Shown piece after piece: positions 5,879 to 14,261 of a stretch of 34,291 nt of DNA. Below the pieces are notes generated by a model. It ran no database searches, was not told the DNA's origin, and saw only the letters and a list, made by a program, of their open reading frames with translations. A program made the position numbers and the translations under genes. This DNA is from Motilimonas eburnea. Its GTDB lineage: Bacteria; Pseudomonadota; Gammaproteobacteria; Enterobacterales; CBDFNC01. The DNA lies in assembly GCF_021295345.1 (NCBI RefSeq), contig NZ_JAIMJB010000032.1, positions 1 through 34,291 on the forward strand, read 5' to 3'. Position 1 is the first letter of the stretch. Each line of letters opens with the position of its first letter.

Positions 5879-6527
5879 ACGCCATAGAAATCACTTTGGC
5901 CACTAATTTGGCGATGCCGGCATCGGCTTCTAAAATGTTGCCCGCCAACATATAAGCGGGGGTAGAGACCAGTTTATGGGCTTCATCAACTACTATGTCA
6001 TCGACTGGGCATTCAAGGTGCTCTGCGCCCATTGCCGCGATCGCCGCTGCGGTATTGGCGTCGTTGCCTATGGTCGCCTTGGCGCCAGTGCCATAAACAT
6101 GGGGGATCATGGCTGGAGCTATGCACATGTAACCCGCTGGCTTAGCGGCGGTGGCAAACTCTTTACACACTTTTAATATATCGGCTTGCACCACTGCCTG
6201 CGCGCCTTTTACGGCAAAATCACTGAGGTTTTTCGCCGCGCCAAAACCGCCGGGTAAAATAAGGGCATCAAACTCATCCACATTTAACTCTGTGATAGGC
6301 TTAATGTCACCTCGGGCGATGCGAGCAGCTTCGATGAGCACATTACGATTGGCTGGCATCACCTCACCATTGAGGTGATTGATGGTATGCATTTGCTCAA
6401 TATCGGGGGCAAAGCATTGATACTGCGCCCCAGCTTTGGCGATATGAAGCAGGGTTAACACGCTTTCATGAACTTCCGCGCCATCATAAACCCCGCAACC
6501 GGCAAGGATCACCGCTACTTTTTTCAT
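5877..6527 (-). CDS. elbB: ElbB, DJ-1/PfpI-superfamily glyoxalase-like protein
   Basis: A 216-residue protein, matching E. coli ElbB (about 217). It begins MKKVAVILAGCGVYDG, contains PGGFGAAKNLSDFA and the nucleophile-elbow cysteine in AGYMCIAPAMIPHVYG, and ends LAGNILEADAGIAKLVAKVI. ElbB (sigma cross-reacting protein 27A, also called isoprenoid biosynthesis glyoxalase ElbB) is a type 1 glutamine amidotransferase-like protein with reported weak glyoxalase III activity. ATG 6527 is chosen because CAGGAGC is seven bases upstream; an in-frame ATG further up (6575) adds 16 residues not typical of the family. Transcribed toward the acetyltransferase gene. Confidence 0.92.
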   Translation of the reverse strand: MKKVAVILAGCGVYDGAEVHESVLTLLHIAKAGAQYQCFAPDIEQMHTINHLNGEVMPANRNVLIEAARIARGDIKPITELNVDEFDALILPGGFGAAKNLSDFAVKGAQAVVQADILKVCKEFATAAKPAGYMCIAPAMIPHVYGTGAKATIGNDANTAAAIAAMGAEHLECPVDDIVVDEAHKLVSTPAYMLAGNILEADAGIAKLVAKVISMA

Positions 6528-6626
6528 TAAATTGCTCCTGTAGGTTATTTCTTTTGCCCCCAGCGGGGCACTCATAGGCTTATCACGTTAACTTAAATTA
6601 AATGGGCTAGGCTAGTAGAGTCACTC

Positions 6627-6646
6627 AGCTAAACGGCTGTTTAGCT
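6627..6646. other. Perfect hairpin in the elbB / zinc-ribbon intergenic gap
   Basis: AGCTAAAC (6627-6634) pairs with GTTTAGCT (6639-6646) around a GGCT loop. It lies in the 239-base divergent gap between elbB and the 6767 gene. There is no T-run; the gap probably holds promoters for both genes, but I see none clear enough to mark. Confidence 0.4.
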
Positions 6647-6766
6647 TGAAATTGTGACCTAAACTAGCGTTGAATTTGGGTTGTTTAGGTAAGGTGACGC
6701 GCTAACTCTAGCTAACGGGGTTAGTATTGAAAGCGATTGGCTATCACTGAATAAGGTAAGCTGAAA

Positions 6767-7129
6767 ATGAAATCAAATCGAAGAGGCTGCTATTGCTCAC
6801 TTTGGCAAGACTCCTCAAAAACCTTGATTGAACAAGGCGTTAAAAAGGGCTACTGTGGTATTTGTAGTATCTGTGGTGAGCAAGGCCATTTGCGCCACGC
6901 TCCAGGGGCATTTCCTTATACCGACGCGTGGTGCGATCCCTGTTTTAAGGTTCAGTCGGTGATTAACGTATTACAGGCTTTAGCCATTCCCATGCTGATT
7001 GGCTCCTTGTTTTTTCAGGCTTGGTTGTTTACGGGGCTTGCGGTGCTGTTATTTGGCCAAGGATATTGGCTCAATAACTATGGCAAAGTCATCATTAGGA
7101 AGTTGTCCCGTAAACTAGCGGGAGCTTGA
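6767..7129 (+). CDS. Small zinc-ribbon membrane protein
   Basis: A 120-residue protein of unknown function. The N-terminal half is Cys-rich: CYC near residue 8, CGICSICG at about 30-37 and CDPC near 64, which can form one or two zinc sites. A hydrophobic segment of about 35 residues follows (VLQALAIPMLIGSLFFQAWL and onwards), enough for two short membrane helices, then a basic tail (VIIRKLSRKLAG). It is presumably an inner-membrane protein with a cytoplasmic zinc-binding head. ATG 6767 has AAGGTAAG upstream. The GFA-type gene starts 41 bases after its stop, so the two are probably cotranscribed. Confidence 0.8.
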   Translation: MKSNRRGCYCSLWQDSSKTLIEQGVKKGYCGICSICGEQGHLRHAPGAFPYTDAWCDPCFKVQSVINVLQALAIPMLIGSLFFQAWLFTGLAVLLFGQGYWLNNYGKVIIRKLSRKLAGA

Positions 7130-7170
7130 GGTAAGGCTATGCAATGGAAGCGAGCTAACTAGGAGGTAGA

Positions 7171-7572
7171 ATGGGCATTTTAGAAGTAGATGGCGTTGCC
7201 ATTGAAAAACAGCATAAGGCAAGTTGTCATTGTGGCAGCGTCGAGATCTTGTTTGATTTACCGAACGGCCTTGAAGAGCTAAGGCGTTGTGATTGTTCAT
7301 TATGTCGCCGTCGCGGCGCGATAGCTGCTTCGGTGCCCTTGTCGGGAATCACCATCGTTAAAGGGGCTGAGCATTTAAAGCGGTATCAATTTAACACCAT
7401 GACGGCAAAGCACTATTTTTGTGGTAACTGTGGTATTTATACCCATCATCAGCGCCGCTCTAATCCCAGCCAATATGGTTTTAACGTGGCGTGTTTGGAG
7501 GGGAACAATCCGCTTAAGCTGGGTGAAATACCAACCAATGATGGGGTGAATCATCCAGCGGATCGTAAATAA
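7171..7572 (+). CDS. GFA family (CENP-V/GFA domain) zinc protein
   Basis: A 133-residue single-domain protein of the GFA fold, related to S-hydroxymethylglutathione synthase (glutathione-dependent formaldehyde-activating enzyme). The zinc ligands are clear: ASCHCGSVEI near residues 15-22, RRCDCSLCRRRGA at about 41-51 (CxxC) and YFCGNCGIYTHH at about 86-96 (CxxCG). GFA proteins of this size are widespread and most have no proven substrate, so true formaldehyde chemistry is not implied. ATG 7171 follows TAGGAGGTAG, a very strong ribosome site. A GCCTTGTGT/ACACAAGGC inverted repeat lies about 30-75 bases after the stop and may end the transcript. Confidence 0.9.
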   Translation: MGILEVDGVAIEKQHKASCHCGSVEILFDLPNGLEELRRCDCSLCRRRGAIAASVPLSGITIVKGAEHLKRYQFNTMTAKHYFCGNCGIYTHHQRRSNPSQYGFNVACLEGNNPLKLGEIPTNDGVNHPADRK

Positions 7573-7815
7573 CCTCAGTATTGGTTAACTGTGGGTGGTT
7601 GTGGCCTTGTGTTTGTCTTATTCGCCGAGCTCGCCTCACACAAGGCAATCATACCATGCAGTAATCAATCTCGGCATTGCTGAACCAAGGTTCTGGTTAA
7701 GTGGTCGGCATTTTCTAACAACTCGAACAGTTTAGCCCAAAAAAGCGTCTTGTTAATTGTATTTATTTGCTTTATTTTTGATGTGTAACCTACTGAAAAT
7801 AATAAAGGAAATAAC

Positions 7816-8220
7816 ATGACTGCATTGACAAAAGGCGTACACCATGTGGGCTTGACCGTGGCCAATTTAGAGGCCAGTGCTCAGTTTTTCACTGGGCTAC
7901 TCGGTTGGCATGAGGTCAAACGTAATCCCGATTACCCGGCGATTTTTGTCAGCGATGGCTATATTATGCTGACTTTATGGGACGCTAAAGTTGATGCGCC
8001 TTTGGCCTTTGACAGAAAAGCCAATGTTGGTTTGCATCATTTGGCATTGCAAGTTGAAACCCTAAGCCAACTAGAGGCCTTGCATCAGCAACTTGTCGAT
8101 GCGGGCGTTAACATTGAATTTGGCCCCGAGTTAGTTAAAGCGGGCCCAGCTAAGCATATGATGTGTTATGAACCAAGTGGGATCCGCATTGAGTTCTTTT
8201 GCGCAGGTGTTGCTAACTAA
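7816..8220 (+). CDS. VOC family (glyoxalase/bleomycin resistance fold) protein
   Basis: A 134-residue protein made of one vicinal-oxygen-chelate domain (two beta-alpha-beta-beta-beta modules). Visible marks are GVHHVGLTVANLEASAQFFT with the first metal-site His, NVGLHHLALQVETLSQLEAL with the second, and EPSGIRIEFFC with the late Glu ligand. The family includes glyoxalase I, dioxygenases and antibiotic-sequestering proteins; the substrate here is unknown. ATG 7816 has AAAGGAAATAAC directly upstream. The gene stands alone between a 243-base gap on the left and the small 8291 gene on the right. Confidence 0.9.
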   Translation: MTALTKGVHHVGLTVANLEASAQFFTGLLGWHEVKRNPDYPAIFVSDGYIMLTLWDAKVDAPLAFDRKANVGLHHLALQVETLSQLEALHQQLVDAGVNIEFGPELVKAGPAKHMMCYEPSGIRIEFFCAGVAN

Positions 8221-8290
8221 ATAATTAAAAACAATACTTTAGGTGATAAATTAATTGCCTGAGTGATTAATTCGGATACCGTTACCTAAG

Positions 8291-8509
8291 GTGAACATGA
8301 AATTTAATATTAGCCGTTTGCATACTCAATCTGGGATTGTTCAGTTGTCTGGTGAGCTGGAGAAAACGGCCTCAGGAATAGCACTGCATTATCGCTGTGT
8401 AAGCTTAATGGGCACTGATGGGTGGTTTAGTTTAGATTTAACAAACGAACATACCCAACAATTTCTTTGTGACATTGAACAAGAAGTCATTGCACATTTG
8501 GGTGATTAG
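8291..8509 (+). CDS. Unrecognised 72-residue protein
   Basis: Start MKFNISRLHTQ has a good ribosome site, CTAAGGTGAAC, just upstream, and codon use fits the surrounding core genes. The protein is soluble; VQLSGELEKTASGIALHYRC suggests a small beta-sheet protein, with an acidic helical end. No family recognised. It lies 70 bases after the VOC gene and may be cotranscribed with it. Confidence 0.65.
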   Translation: MNMKFNISRLHTQSGIVQLSGELEKTASGIALHYRCVSLMGTDGWFSLDLTNEHTQQFLCDIEQEVIAHLGD

Positions 8510-8558
8510 CCAAGGTAATAGCCAGTATAAACAATGGTTCATTTCACACCCATGTCCT

Positions 8559-8574
8559 GGCATCAGCTGATGCC
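8559..8574. promoter_or_regulatory. Perfect 16-bp palindrome upstream of the DUF1800 gene
   Basis: GGCATCAGCTGATGCC is a perfect dyad in the 221-base gap before 8731. It has the size of an operator half-site pair, but I cannot link it to a known regulator, and it may also simply fold as a transcript hairpin after the 8291 gene. Confidence 0.4.
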
Positions 8575-8730
8575 CAACTGCTTTGCACCTGTGTATATTC
8601 TCAGGTTTGCGAGGTAAGGCACACCGCTTGTTATTGAATCGTGTGTTTTATGTTACAGCTAACAGAATGCTCAGGAAATAATTCATAGAATCTGGCCCCT
8701 TACGAAGTCGTTGTGTAAGTGGAGTAGTTA

Positions 8731-10386
8731 ATGATTCAAATCAAGGCCATGATCTTACTGGCCATCATGTTCATATTAGGGGCATGTGGTGGCTCTGGAA
8801 GTGGCGACAGTGCACCTAGCCAAGAAGAAGGCGGATCACAGCCACCGATTTCCTATCCAAAAATGACGCAGGCTCAAGCTAGCCGCTTGTTGCATCAAGC
8901 CACTTTTGGCCCCACAGGTGCAGAGATAGACGCAGCAACCAATCTATCGGCCCACGCTTGGTTAGAGCAACAATTTAGTTTGTCACCGACATACCATTTA
9001 CCCTTACTCAAGTTAAGCCCGGATAAAGAGCAGGCCACTTACATTAATCGAATAGATACTTGGTGGCATGCCAGCTTAAGGGCACCTGATCAACTTAGAC
9101 AACGGGTCGCGTTTGCCTTAAGCCAAATTTTTGTGGTGTCCGATACAGGTAACAATTTGCGCAGTCAGCCCGAAGCCATGCTTAATTATTATGATTTATT
9201 ACTTAAGCACAGCTTTGGTAATTATCGTGATTTACTGCAAGACGTGACCCTATCGCCGGTGATGGGGACATATTTAAGCCACTTAGGCAATGAAAAAGCC
9301 AATGTTGAGCTCAATATTCGTCCCGATGAAAACTATGCTCGTGAAGTGATGCAGCTATTTACTATAGGGTTAGAGGAGTTAAACCTTGATGGCACGCCAA
9401 AACGCACCGCTCAAGGCAACACCATCGCTACTTACGATCAAACTCAAATTGAAGGTTTTGCCCGTATTTTTACCGGTTGGACCTTTGCTGATAGTACGAA
9501 ATGGACAAGGCCCAATAAAGACTACCTAAAACTGATGCAAGTGTGGCCTGAGTATCATTCGGAGCTGGAAAAAGTGTTGCTCAATGGCACTGTCGTTGCG
9601 GCCAATGAAGGCCCAGAAAATGCGCTAAAGCTTGCACTGGACAACTTATTTGAGCACGATAATGTCGGCCCATTTATTAGTAAACAGTTGATCCAACGTT
9701 TAACCACCTCCAACCCCAGCGCTGATTATGTCGCCCGAGTGGCTCAAGTGTTTAACGATAATGGCTCAGGCATACGCGGTGATTTAAAAGCGGTTATCTA
9801 TGCTATTTTGATGGATCCCCAAGCGCGTGATTTAAGCCAAGCGCCAGCGCATTTCGGTAAATTGAAAGAGCCGCTATTGCAAACGGCGCAGTTGTGGCGG
9901 GAGCTTAACGCATACAGTCAATCTGGCTACTTTATTACTTGGGGTTTAGATGAAACGCATGGCCAAGTGCCGCTTGGCTCGCCATCGGTGTTTAATTTTT
10001 ATCGCCCTGATTATCAACCATTAACCCTAGCGGGAACAGAGCTGGTGGCGCCAGAGGCGCAAATTGCTAACAGTGCAACCAGTATTGGTTTACTCAATTA
10101 TCATTATTCAAGTTTAGTTTGGCGCATTGCCAGCACTAAGGATGACAATACTGGCAATCAAATCTTAGTGGACTTTTCTGACCATGCCAAGCTGGTTGAG
10201 GCAGAAGGAAAAACCGCGCTAATTGACTATTACAATCAAGTCTTTTTAAGTGGGCAAATGAGTGATGAATTAAGGCGGGAGCTACTCGGTGTGTTTGATT
10301 GGGCCGAGAAGCAAGATTTGCAATATCAAATTGCTTATTGCTTGTTTTTACTCGTTGTTTCACCTGAATACGCACATCAAAGGTAA
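8731..10386 (+). CDS. DUF1800 family lipoprotein
   Basis: A 551-residue secreted protein. It has a lipoprotein signal with lipobox LGAC (Cys19) followed by GGSGSGD, so it is predicted to be lipid-anchored, probably in the outer membrane since no Asp follows the Cys. The body is DUF1800: ASRLLHQATFGPTGAEIDA at the start, RQRVAFALSQIFVVSD, the EDNYAREVMQLFTIGL-type core (here DENYAREVMQLFTIGLEEL), ARIFTGWTF and PSVFNFYRPDY near the end. DUF1800 and DUF1501 genes are typically paired and of unknown biochemical role. GTGGAG precedes ATG 8731. Its TAA overlaps the ATG of the next gene (TAATG), implying coupled translation. Confidence 0.93.
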   Translation: MIQIKAMILLAIMFILGACGGSGSGDSAPSQEEGGSQPPISYPKMTQAQASRLLHQATFGPTGAEIDAATNLSAHAWLEQQFSLSPTYHLPLLKLSPDKEQATYINRIDTWWHASLRAPDQLRQRVAFALSQIFVVSDTGNNLRSQPEAMLNYYDLLLKHSFGNYRDLLQDVTLSPVMGTYLSHLGNEKANVELNIRPDENYAREVMQLFTIGLEELNLDGTPKRTAQGNTIATYDQTQIEGFARIFTGWTFADSTKWTRPNKDYLKLMQVWPEYHSELEKVLLNGTVVAANEGPENALKLALDNLFEHDNVGPFISKQLIQRLTTSNPSADYVARVAQVFNDNGSGIRGDLKAVIYAILMDPQARDLSQAPAHFGKLKEPLLQTAQLWRELNAYSQSGYFITWGLDETHGQVPLGSPSVFNFYRPDYQPLTLAGTELVAPEAQIANSATSIGLLNYHYSSLVWRIASTKDDNTGNQILVDFSDHAKLVEAEGKTALIDYYNQVFLSGQMSDELRRELLGVFDWAEKQDLQYQIAYCLFLLVVSPEYAHQR

Positions 10387-11720
10387 TGGATATGGATCGC
10401 AGAACATTTTTGTCTTTATGCCTTAAGGGTGGGGTATCGGCAGCGGTGCTGACGTCAACACAACTGAGTGCAATGCAAAGCTTGTTAAATCAGCAGCAAT
10501 ACAATGATTACAAGGCGCTGGTTTGTATATTTTTATTGGGTGGCAATGACTCGATGAATATGTTGCTGCCGATGTCGGGTCAAGATAAAGCGGATTATCT
10601 AGCCAGTCGCCAAAATTTGGCGATTGTGGATCCGATTAGCCTATCGCCTATCTCTTCTTTAGCGGAAACCGGTTTGAATCCGGCTTTAGCACCACTTCAT
10701 GACATATTTAATACGGGTGACTTGGCCTTTGTTGGCGGGGTTGGAACTTTGTTAGCACCCACGACATTGGATGATTTTAAAAATAAACGCAGCCATATCC
10801 CTGCGCACTTGTTTTCCCATAACGACCAGCAAGCACGCTGGATGCATGGCAAAGAAAAACAAAGTATCAACACGGGGTGGGGAGGGAGAATGTTGGAGCT
10901 GCTTGAAGACCACCCCCATTTTGCCAGTAATATTTCCCTTGCCGGTACCAATCCATGGCAAACGGGACATAAAACGTCAGCCTTTGCTATGTCTCGCTCT
11001 GGCCAAGCCAAAATTCATGCATTCAAAGGGACGAGTAATCGTGCACAGCAAATAGAGCAAAGTGTGATGCGCAATCTTGCTGCTAGCCAAAGTCGATTAG
11101 CTAAGGTTTACGGTGAGGGCCTCTCAACGGGTATCGCCAATAGCCAAGCAATGAATGCCAGTTTAGAAAACTTAGTCCCTTTACCTGATTTTGGCGAAGG
11201 GCGTTTGTCACAGCAGTTACAAACCGTGGCTAAGGTGATTGCCAGCCAAAGCCAGCTAGGCACAGGCCGCCAAATCTTTTATGTCACCATGGGCGGCTTT
11301 GATACCCATGATGAGCAAGTGACTAAGCATCCTGAGCTATTAGCAGAGCTTGCCACTAGCATGAGTGAGTTTAATCGAGCTATGGTGAGTCTAGGCGTGA
11401 ATGATCAAGTCACTAGTTTTACTATGTCTGACTTTGGCCGTACTTTAAGCTCGAACGGTGATGGTACAGATCATGGTTGGGCTGGTAATCAAATGGTGAT
11501 GGGCGGTGCGGTAAAAGGGCAAGACATCTATGGTACCTTGTTACCCCAACGTTTGGGCAGTGAGTTTGATGTCAAAGGGGGGCGTTTGATCCCACAAGTG
11601 AGTACCGAGCAATACAGCGCCACTTTAGCTAAGTGGTTTGGCTTGAGTGCGAGTGACATCATAGAGCTGTTTCCAAGCCTAGGAAACTTTGATCAAGCAA
11701 CCTTGAACTTTATGGCTTAA
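10386..11720 (+). CDS. DUF1501 family protein with Tat signal
   Basis: A 444-residue protein starting MDMDRRTFLSLCLKGGVSAA, a twin-arginine export signal (DRRTFLS with a mild hydrophobic region). DUF1501 belongs to the alkaline phosphatase/sulfatase-like superfamily: visible marks are ALVCIFLLGGNDSMNMLLPM, FVGGVGTLLAPT, YVTMGGFDTHDEQ and TMSDFGRTLSSNGDGTDHGW followed by GNQMVMGGAVKG. No enzyme activity is established for the family. It probably works with its DUF1800 partner at the cell envelope after folding in the cytoplasm. The start overlaps the upstream stop by one base (TAATG); ATG 10392 is an alternative start. A strong terminator follows at 11738. Confidence 0.94.
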   Translation: MDMDRRTFLSLCLKGGVSAAVLTSTQLSAMQSLLNQQQYNDYKALVCIFLLGGNDSMNMLLPMSGQDKADYLASRQNLAIVDPISLSPISSLAETGLNPALAPLHDIFNTGDLAFVGGVGTLLAPTTLDDFKNKRSHIPAHLFSHNDQQARWMHGKEKQSINTGWGGRMLELLEDHPHFASNISLAGTNPWQTGHKTSAFAMSRSGQAKIHAFKGTSNRAQQIEQSVMRNLAASQSRLAKVYGEGLSTGIANSQAMNASLENLVPLPDFGEGRLSQQLQTVAKVIASQSQLGTGRQIFYVTMGGFDTHDEQVTKHPELLAELATSMSEFNRAMVSLGVNDQVTSFTMSDFGRTLSSNGDGTDHGWAGNQMVMGGAVKGQDIYGTLLPQRLGSEFDVKGGRLIPQVSTEQYSATLAKWFGLSASDIIELFPSLGNFDQATLNFMA

Positions 11721-11737
11721 CTTTTGGCTCTCAACAA

Positions 11738-11767
11738 AAAAGGCCCAGCGTAAAAGCTGGGCCTTTT
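11738..11767. terminator. Bidirectional intrinsic terminator
   Basis: AAAAGGCCCAGC (11738-11749) pairs perfectly with GCTGGGCCTTTT (11756-11767) around a six-base loop. With A-runs on the left and T-runs on the right it works in both directions, ending the DUF1800-DUF1501 operon on + and the rnf-nth-gloA side on -. Confidence 0.93.
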
Positions 11768-11782
11768 GCTAATAAAGTAGAC

Positions 11783-12193
11783 TTAATCGTTACCTAATCC
11801 TTTACCCGCATCTTTGGCATTGATTAGCTCAATGGCATAGCCGTCAGGATCTTTAACAAACGCAATGACGGTTGTGCCGCCTTTTACCGGACCCGGCTCG
11901 CGAGTAATGTTACCGCCCGCGGCACGAATGGCATCACAGGTGGCGTAAATATCTTGGGTTTCAATGGCGATATGGCCATAGGCATTACCGAGATCGTAAC
12001 TATCAGTACCCCAGTTGTAAGTCAGCTCAATCACGGTTTGCTCTGACTCTTCACCATAGCCAAGGAAAGCTAAGGTGTATTTGTATTCCACGTTTTCCGA
12101 CTTTCTGAGCAACTTCATGCCCAACACTTGAGTATAGAATTCGATAGATTTTTCTAAATTGCCCACGCGGAGCATGGTGTGTAATAAACGCAT
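11783..12193 (-). CDS. gloA: Lactoylglutathione lyase (glyoxalase I)
   Basis: A 136-residue enzyme that converts the hemithioacetal of methylglyoxal and glutathione to S-lactoylglutathione. The four metal ligands of the E. coli enzyme are at the same numbers: His5 ([10 protein letters not shown]), Glu56 ([10 protein letters not shown]), His74 (NAYGHIAIE) and Glu122 (DGYAIELI). The length matches E. coli GloA (135). ATG 12193 is preferred over the upstream ATG 12205 since TGGAG lies seven bases before it and His5 then falls in register. It lies 89 bases downstream of nth on the same strand and is ended by the terminator at 11738. The Ni/Co-type bacterial form is expected. Confidence 0.95.
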   Translation of the reverse strand: MRLLHTMLRVGNLEKSIEFYTQVLGMKLLRKSENVEYKYTLAFLGYGEESEQTVIELTYNWGTDSYDLGNAYGHIAIETQDIYATCDAIRAAGGNITREPGPVKGGTTVIAFVKDPDGYAIELINAKDAGKGLGND

Positions 12194-12282
12194 TGCTGAC
12201 TCCAAAAATTGCTAAACAGGGTTTGATTTTATTTTTATGTATTGTACTGGCGAATACCGTGCAACAGCAAGGCCACCAGGCA

Positions 12283-12921
12283 CTAGCTCTCGCTGGTTTT
12301 CTCTTTAAATTCACATAAATCTTCAATGATACAGGCGTTGCATTTAGGCTTGCGCGCTACGCAGACATAGCGGCCATGTAATATCAGCCAATGGTGTACA
12401 TCTACTTTAAACTCAGCAGGCACCACCTTGAGTAGCTTTTCTTCTACTTGGTCGACGTTTTTACCCATGGCAAATTTGGTGCGATTTGACACCCGAAAGA
12501 TATGGGTGTCCACTGCGATGGTTGGCCAGCCAAAGGCGGTATTTAACACCACATTGGCGGTTTTACGGCCTACGCCGGGCAGGGCGACGAGCGCATCTCG
12601 GTCTTCGGGCACTTCTCCGCCATGGAGATCAAGTAGCATACGGCACGCTTTTATCACGTTTTCGGCCTTGCTGTTGTATAACCCGATGGTTTTGATGTAT
12701 TCCTTTAACCCCTCAACGCCCAAATCATAAATGGCCTGTGGTGTGTTGGCGACGGGAAACAACTTATCCGTTGCCTTGTTAACACTGACATCGGTGGCTT
12801 GGGCGGAGAGGGTGACTGCCACCAATAATTCAAATGGGCTGCTAAAGTTAAGCTCGGTTTCAGGCTTTGGGTTTTGCTCACGCAGCCGCGTTAAAATCTC
12901 ACGGCGTTTAGTATTGTTCAT
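12283..12921 (-). CDS. nth: Endonuclease III
   Basis: A 212-residue bifunctional DNA glycosylase/AP lyase that removes oxidised pyrimidines. The helix-hairpin-helix LPGVGRKTANVV contains catalytic Lys120, and VDTHIFRV contains Asp138, both at the E. coli numbers. The C-terminal 4Fe-4S loop C-x6-C-x2-C-x5-C is intact (CVARKPKCNACIIEDLC). The start MNNTKRREIL is the family start. It lies six bases downstream of rnfE, the usual place for nth in gammaproteobacteria, so it is very likely the penultimate gene of the rnf transcript. Its iron-sulfur cluster gives a loose functional link to the redox operon. Confidence 0.97.
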   Translation of the reverse strand: MNNTKRREILTRLREQNPKPETELNFSSPFELLVAVTLSAQATDVSVNKATDKLFPVANTPQAIYDLGVEGLKEYIKTIGLYNSKAENVIKACRMLLDLHGGEVPEDRDALVALPGVGRKTANVVLNTAFGWPTIAVDTHIFRVSNRTKFAMGKNVDQVEEKLLKVVPAEFKVDVHHWLILHGRYVCVARKPKCNACIIEDLCEFKEKTSES

Positions 12922-12927
12922 ATTTAA

Positions 12928-13617
12928 TTATTTTTTATCAGCGATATTTTTAAGGGCGATTAAAAAGCCCATGACCACAAAGGCGCCCGGGGGCAGCACA
13001 GCGAATAAAAACGAAGTATCTGAGCTAAACACGGTAATGGTAAGATCGGGAATACCTTGGCCAAACAGGGCTTGGGCACCCGAAAACAAAGTACCATTAC
13101 CCAGTAATTCACGGATTGCGCCTAAGGCAAGTAGCACCAAGCTAAAGCCTAAGCCCATCATTAAGCCATCAAGAGCGGCGATGCCGGGCTCGTTTTTCGA
13201 TGCAAAGGCTTCGGCGCGCCCGATAATGGCGCAGTTGGTGACGATAAGCGGAATAAAAATGCCCAGTGACAAATATAAGTCGTAGGTAAAGGCATGCATG
13301 ATTAACTCGATACAAGTAACCAAAGAAGCAATGATCATCACGAAAATAGGAATGCGAATTTCTTTGGGCACTTGATTGCGCACTAGGGACACTATCCAGT
13401 TAGACAGCACCAATACGGCGGTGGTGGCGATGGCAAGGCCAAGGGCGTTGATCACGGTGGAAGACACCGCTAATAAAGGGCATAAGCCCAGTAGTTGGAC
13501 TAATCCGGGGTTGTTTTTCCACAACCCCTGTTTGATGATTTCTTTGCTTTCGTCAGAAACCCAAGGTTTCGCATCATGGTGCGTGTCTGGGTTAGTCAGA
13601 TCGTCAATTTGGCTCAT
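12928..13617 (-). CDS. rnfE: RnfE, Rnf/Rsx electron transport complex subunit E
   Basis: A 229-residue integral membrane subunit homologous to RnfA and NqrD. It has about six hydrophobic segments. The paired signatures are [18 protein letters not shown] early on and [20 protein letters not shown] in the middle; the CPLL and TNCAI cysteines correspond to those that hold the intramembrane Fe-S centre between RnfA and RnfE in the related Nqr/Rnf complexes. The N-terminal 20 residues are cytoplasmic and polar. ATG 13617 overlaps the rnfG stop by four bases (ATGA). Followed by nth after six bases. Confidence 0.96.
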   Translation of the reverse strand: MSQIDDLTNPDTHHDAKPWVSDESKEIIKQGLWKNNPGLVQLLGLCPLLAVSSTVINALGLAIATTAVLVLSNWIVSLVRNQVPKEIRIPIFVMIIASLVTCIELIMHAFTYDLYLSLGIFIPLIVTNCAIIGRAEAFASKNEPGIAALDGLMMGLGFSLVLLALGAIRELLGNGTLFSGAQALFGQGIPDLTITVFSSDTSFLFAVLPPGAFVVMGFLIALKNIADKK

Positions 13618-14261
13618 GATTTGACTCCACAGTTACCGGTTTGTTGATAGAGGTGGTCGCGGTTTCGTTGGTAAAACAGCAAGGTATTTTTGACGGCCGT
13701 TACCACGGCTCTTGGGGTAATGGTTGCTCCAGTAAAGGCATCAAATTGGCCGCCATCTTTTTTTACCGCCCAGCGAGCGTCTTGTTCTGACTCCAGTACG
13801 TAGCCGCTAAACTTGGTGATCCAATCGGATTTTGCTAACTCGATTTTATCGCCTAACCCCGGGGTTTCTTTATGCTCTAGCACGCGCACGCCAGCAATGG
13901 AGCCATCGTACCAAATACCCACCAGCAAGCGAATGTTACCGTTGTAGCCATTGGGCGCAACGGCTTCGATAGCAAGGCCAACAGGGTGTTCATCCTGTTT
14001 TGCCAGCCAAGTTTGCACCGGCTCGGTGGTGCCTAATAAGCTGGGTGATTCACTGTAGAAGCAGCTAGCAAATAAGTCATTGTTGTATTGCTCCGCTGGA
14101 ATTAATTCGCTGATGTTGGCGATTAATTGGGCCTCAATTTGCTTATCAATGATAGGCTTGGTTAAGCTCGAAGTGATGGCCACGACAGCGGTTGAAACGA
14201 TCGCGAAGATGGCCAAGATCAAGCCGTTTTTTGAGACGAATCGGGTCTTGGATTGGCTCAT
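13614..14261 (-). CDS. rnfG: RnfG, Rnf/Rsx complex subunit G (covalent FMN)
   Basis: A 215-residue subunit with one N-terminal membrane helix (about residues 11-32, [20 protein letters not shown]) and a periplasmic domain that carries covalently bound FMN. The attachment motif S/T-G-A-T is seen in [12 protein letters not shown] near residue 180; the second Thr is the attachment residue. [20 protein letters not shown] is also a typical RnfG segment. It overlaps rnfD and rnfE by four bases on each side (ATGA), so translation is coupled along the operon. Confidence 0.96.
   Translation of the reverse strand: MSQSKTRFVSKNGLILAIFAIVSTAVVAITSSLTKPIIDKQIEAQLIANISELIPAEQYNNDLFASCFYSESPSLLGTTEPVQTWLAKQDEHPVGLAIEAVAPNGYNGNIRLLVGIWYDGSIAGVRVLEHKETPGLGDKIELAKSDWITKFSGYVLESEQDARWAVKKDGGQFDAFTGATITPRAVVTAVKNTLLFYQRNRDHLYQQTGNCGVKS

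Noticed and set aside
7665-7865. A 66-codon - strand frame before the VOC gene
   Set aside because: It overlaps the VOC start and ribosome site and its product is of low complexity; the gap more likely holds a terminator-like stem and the VOC promoter.
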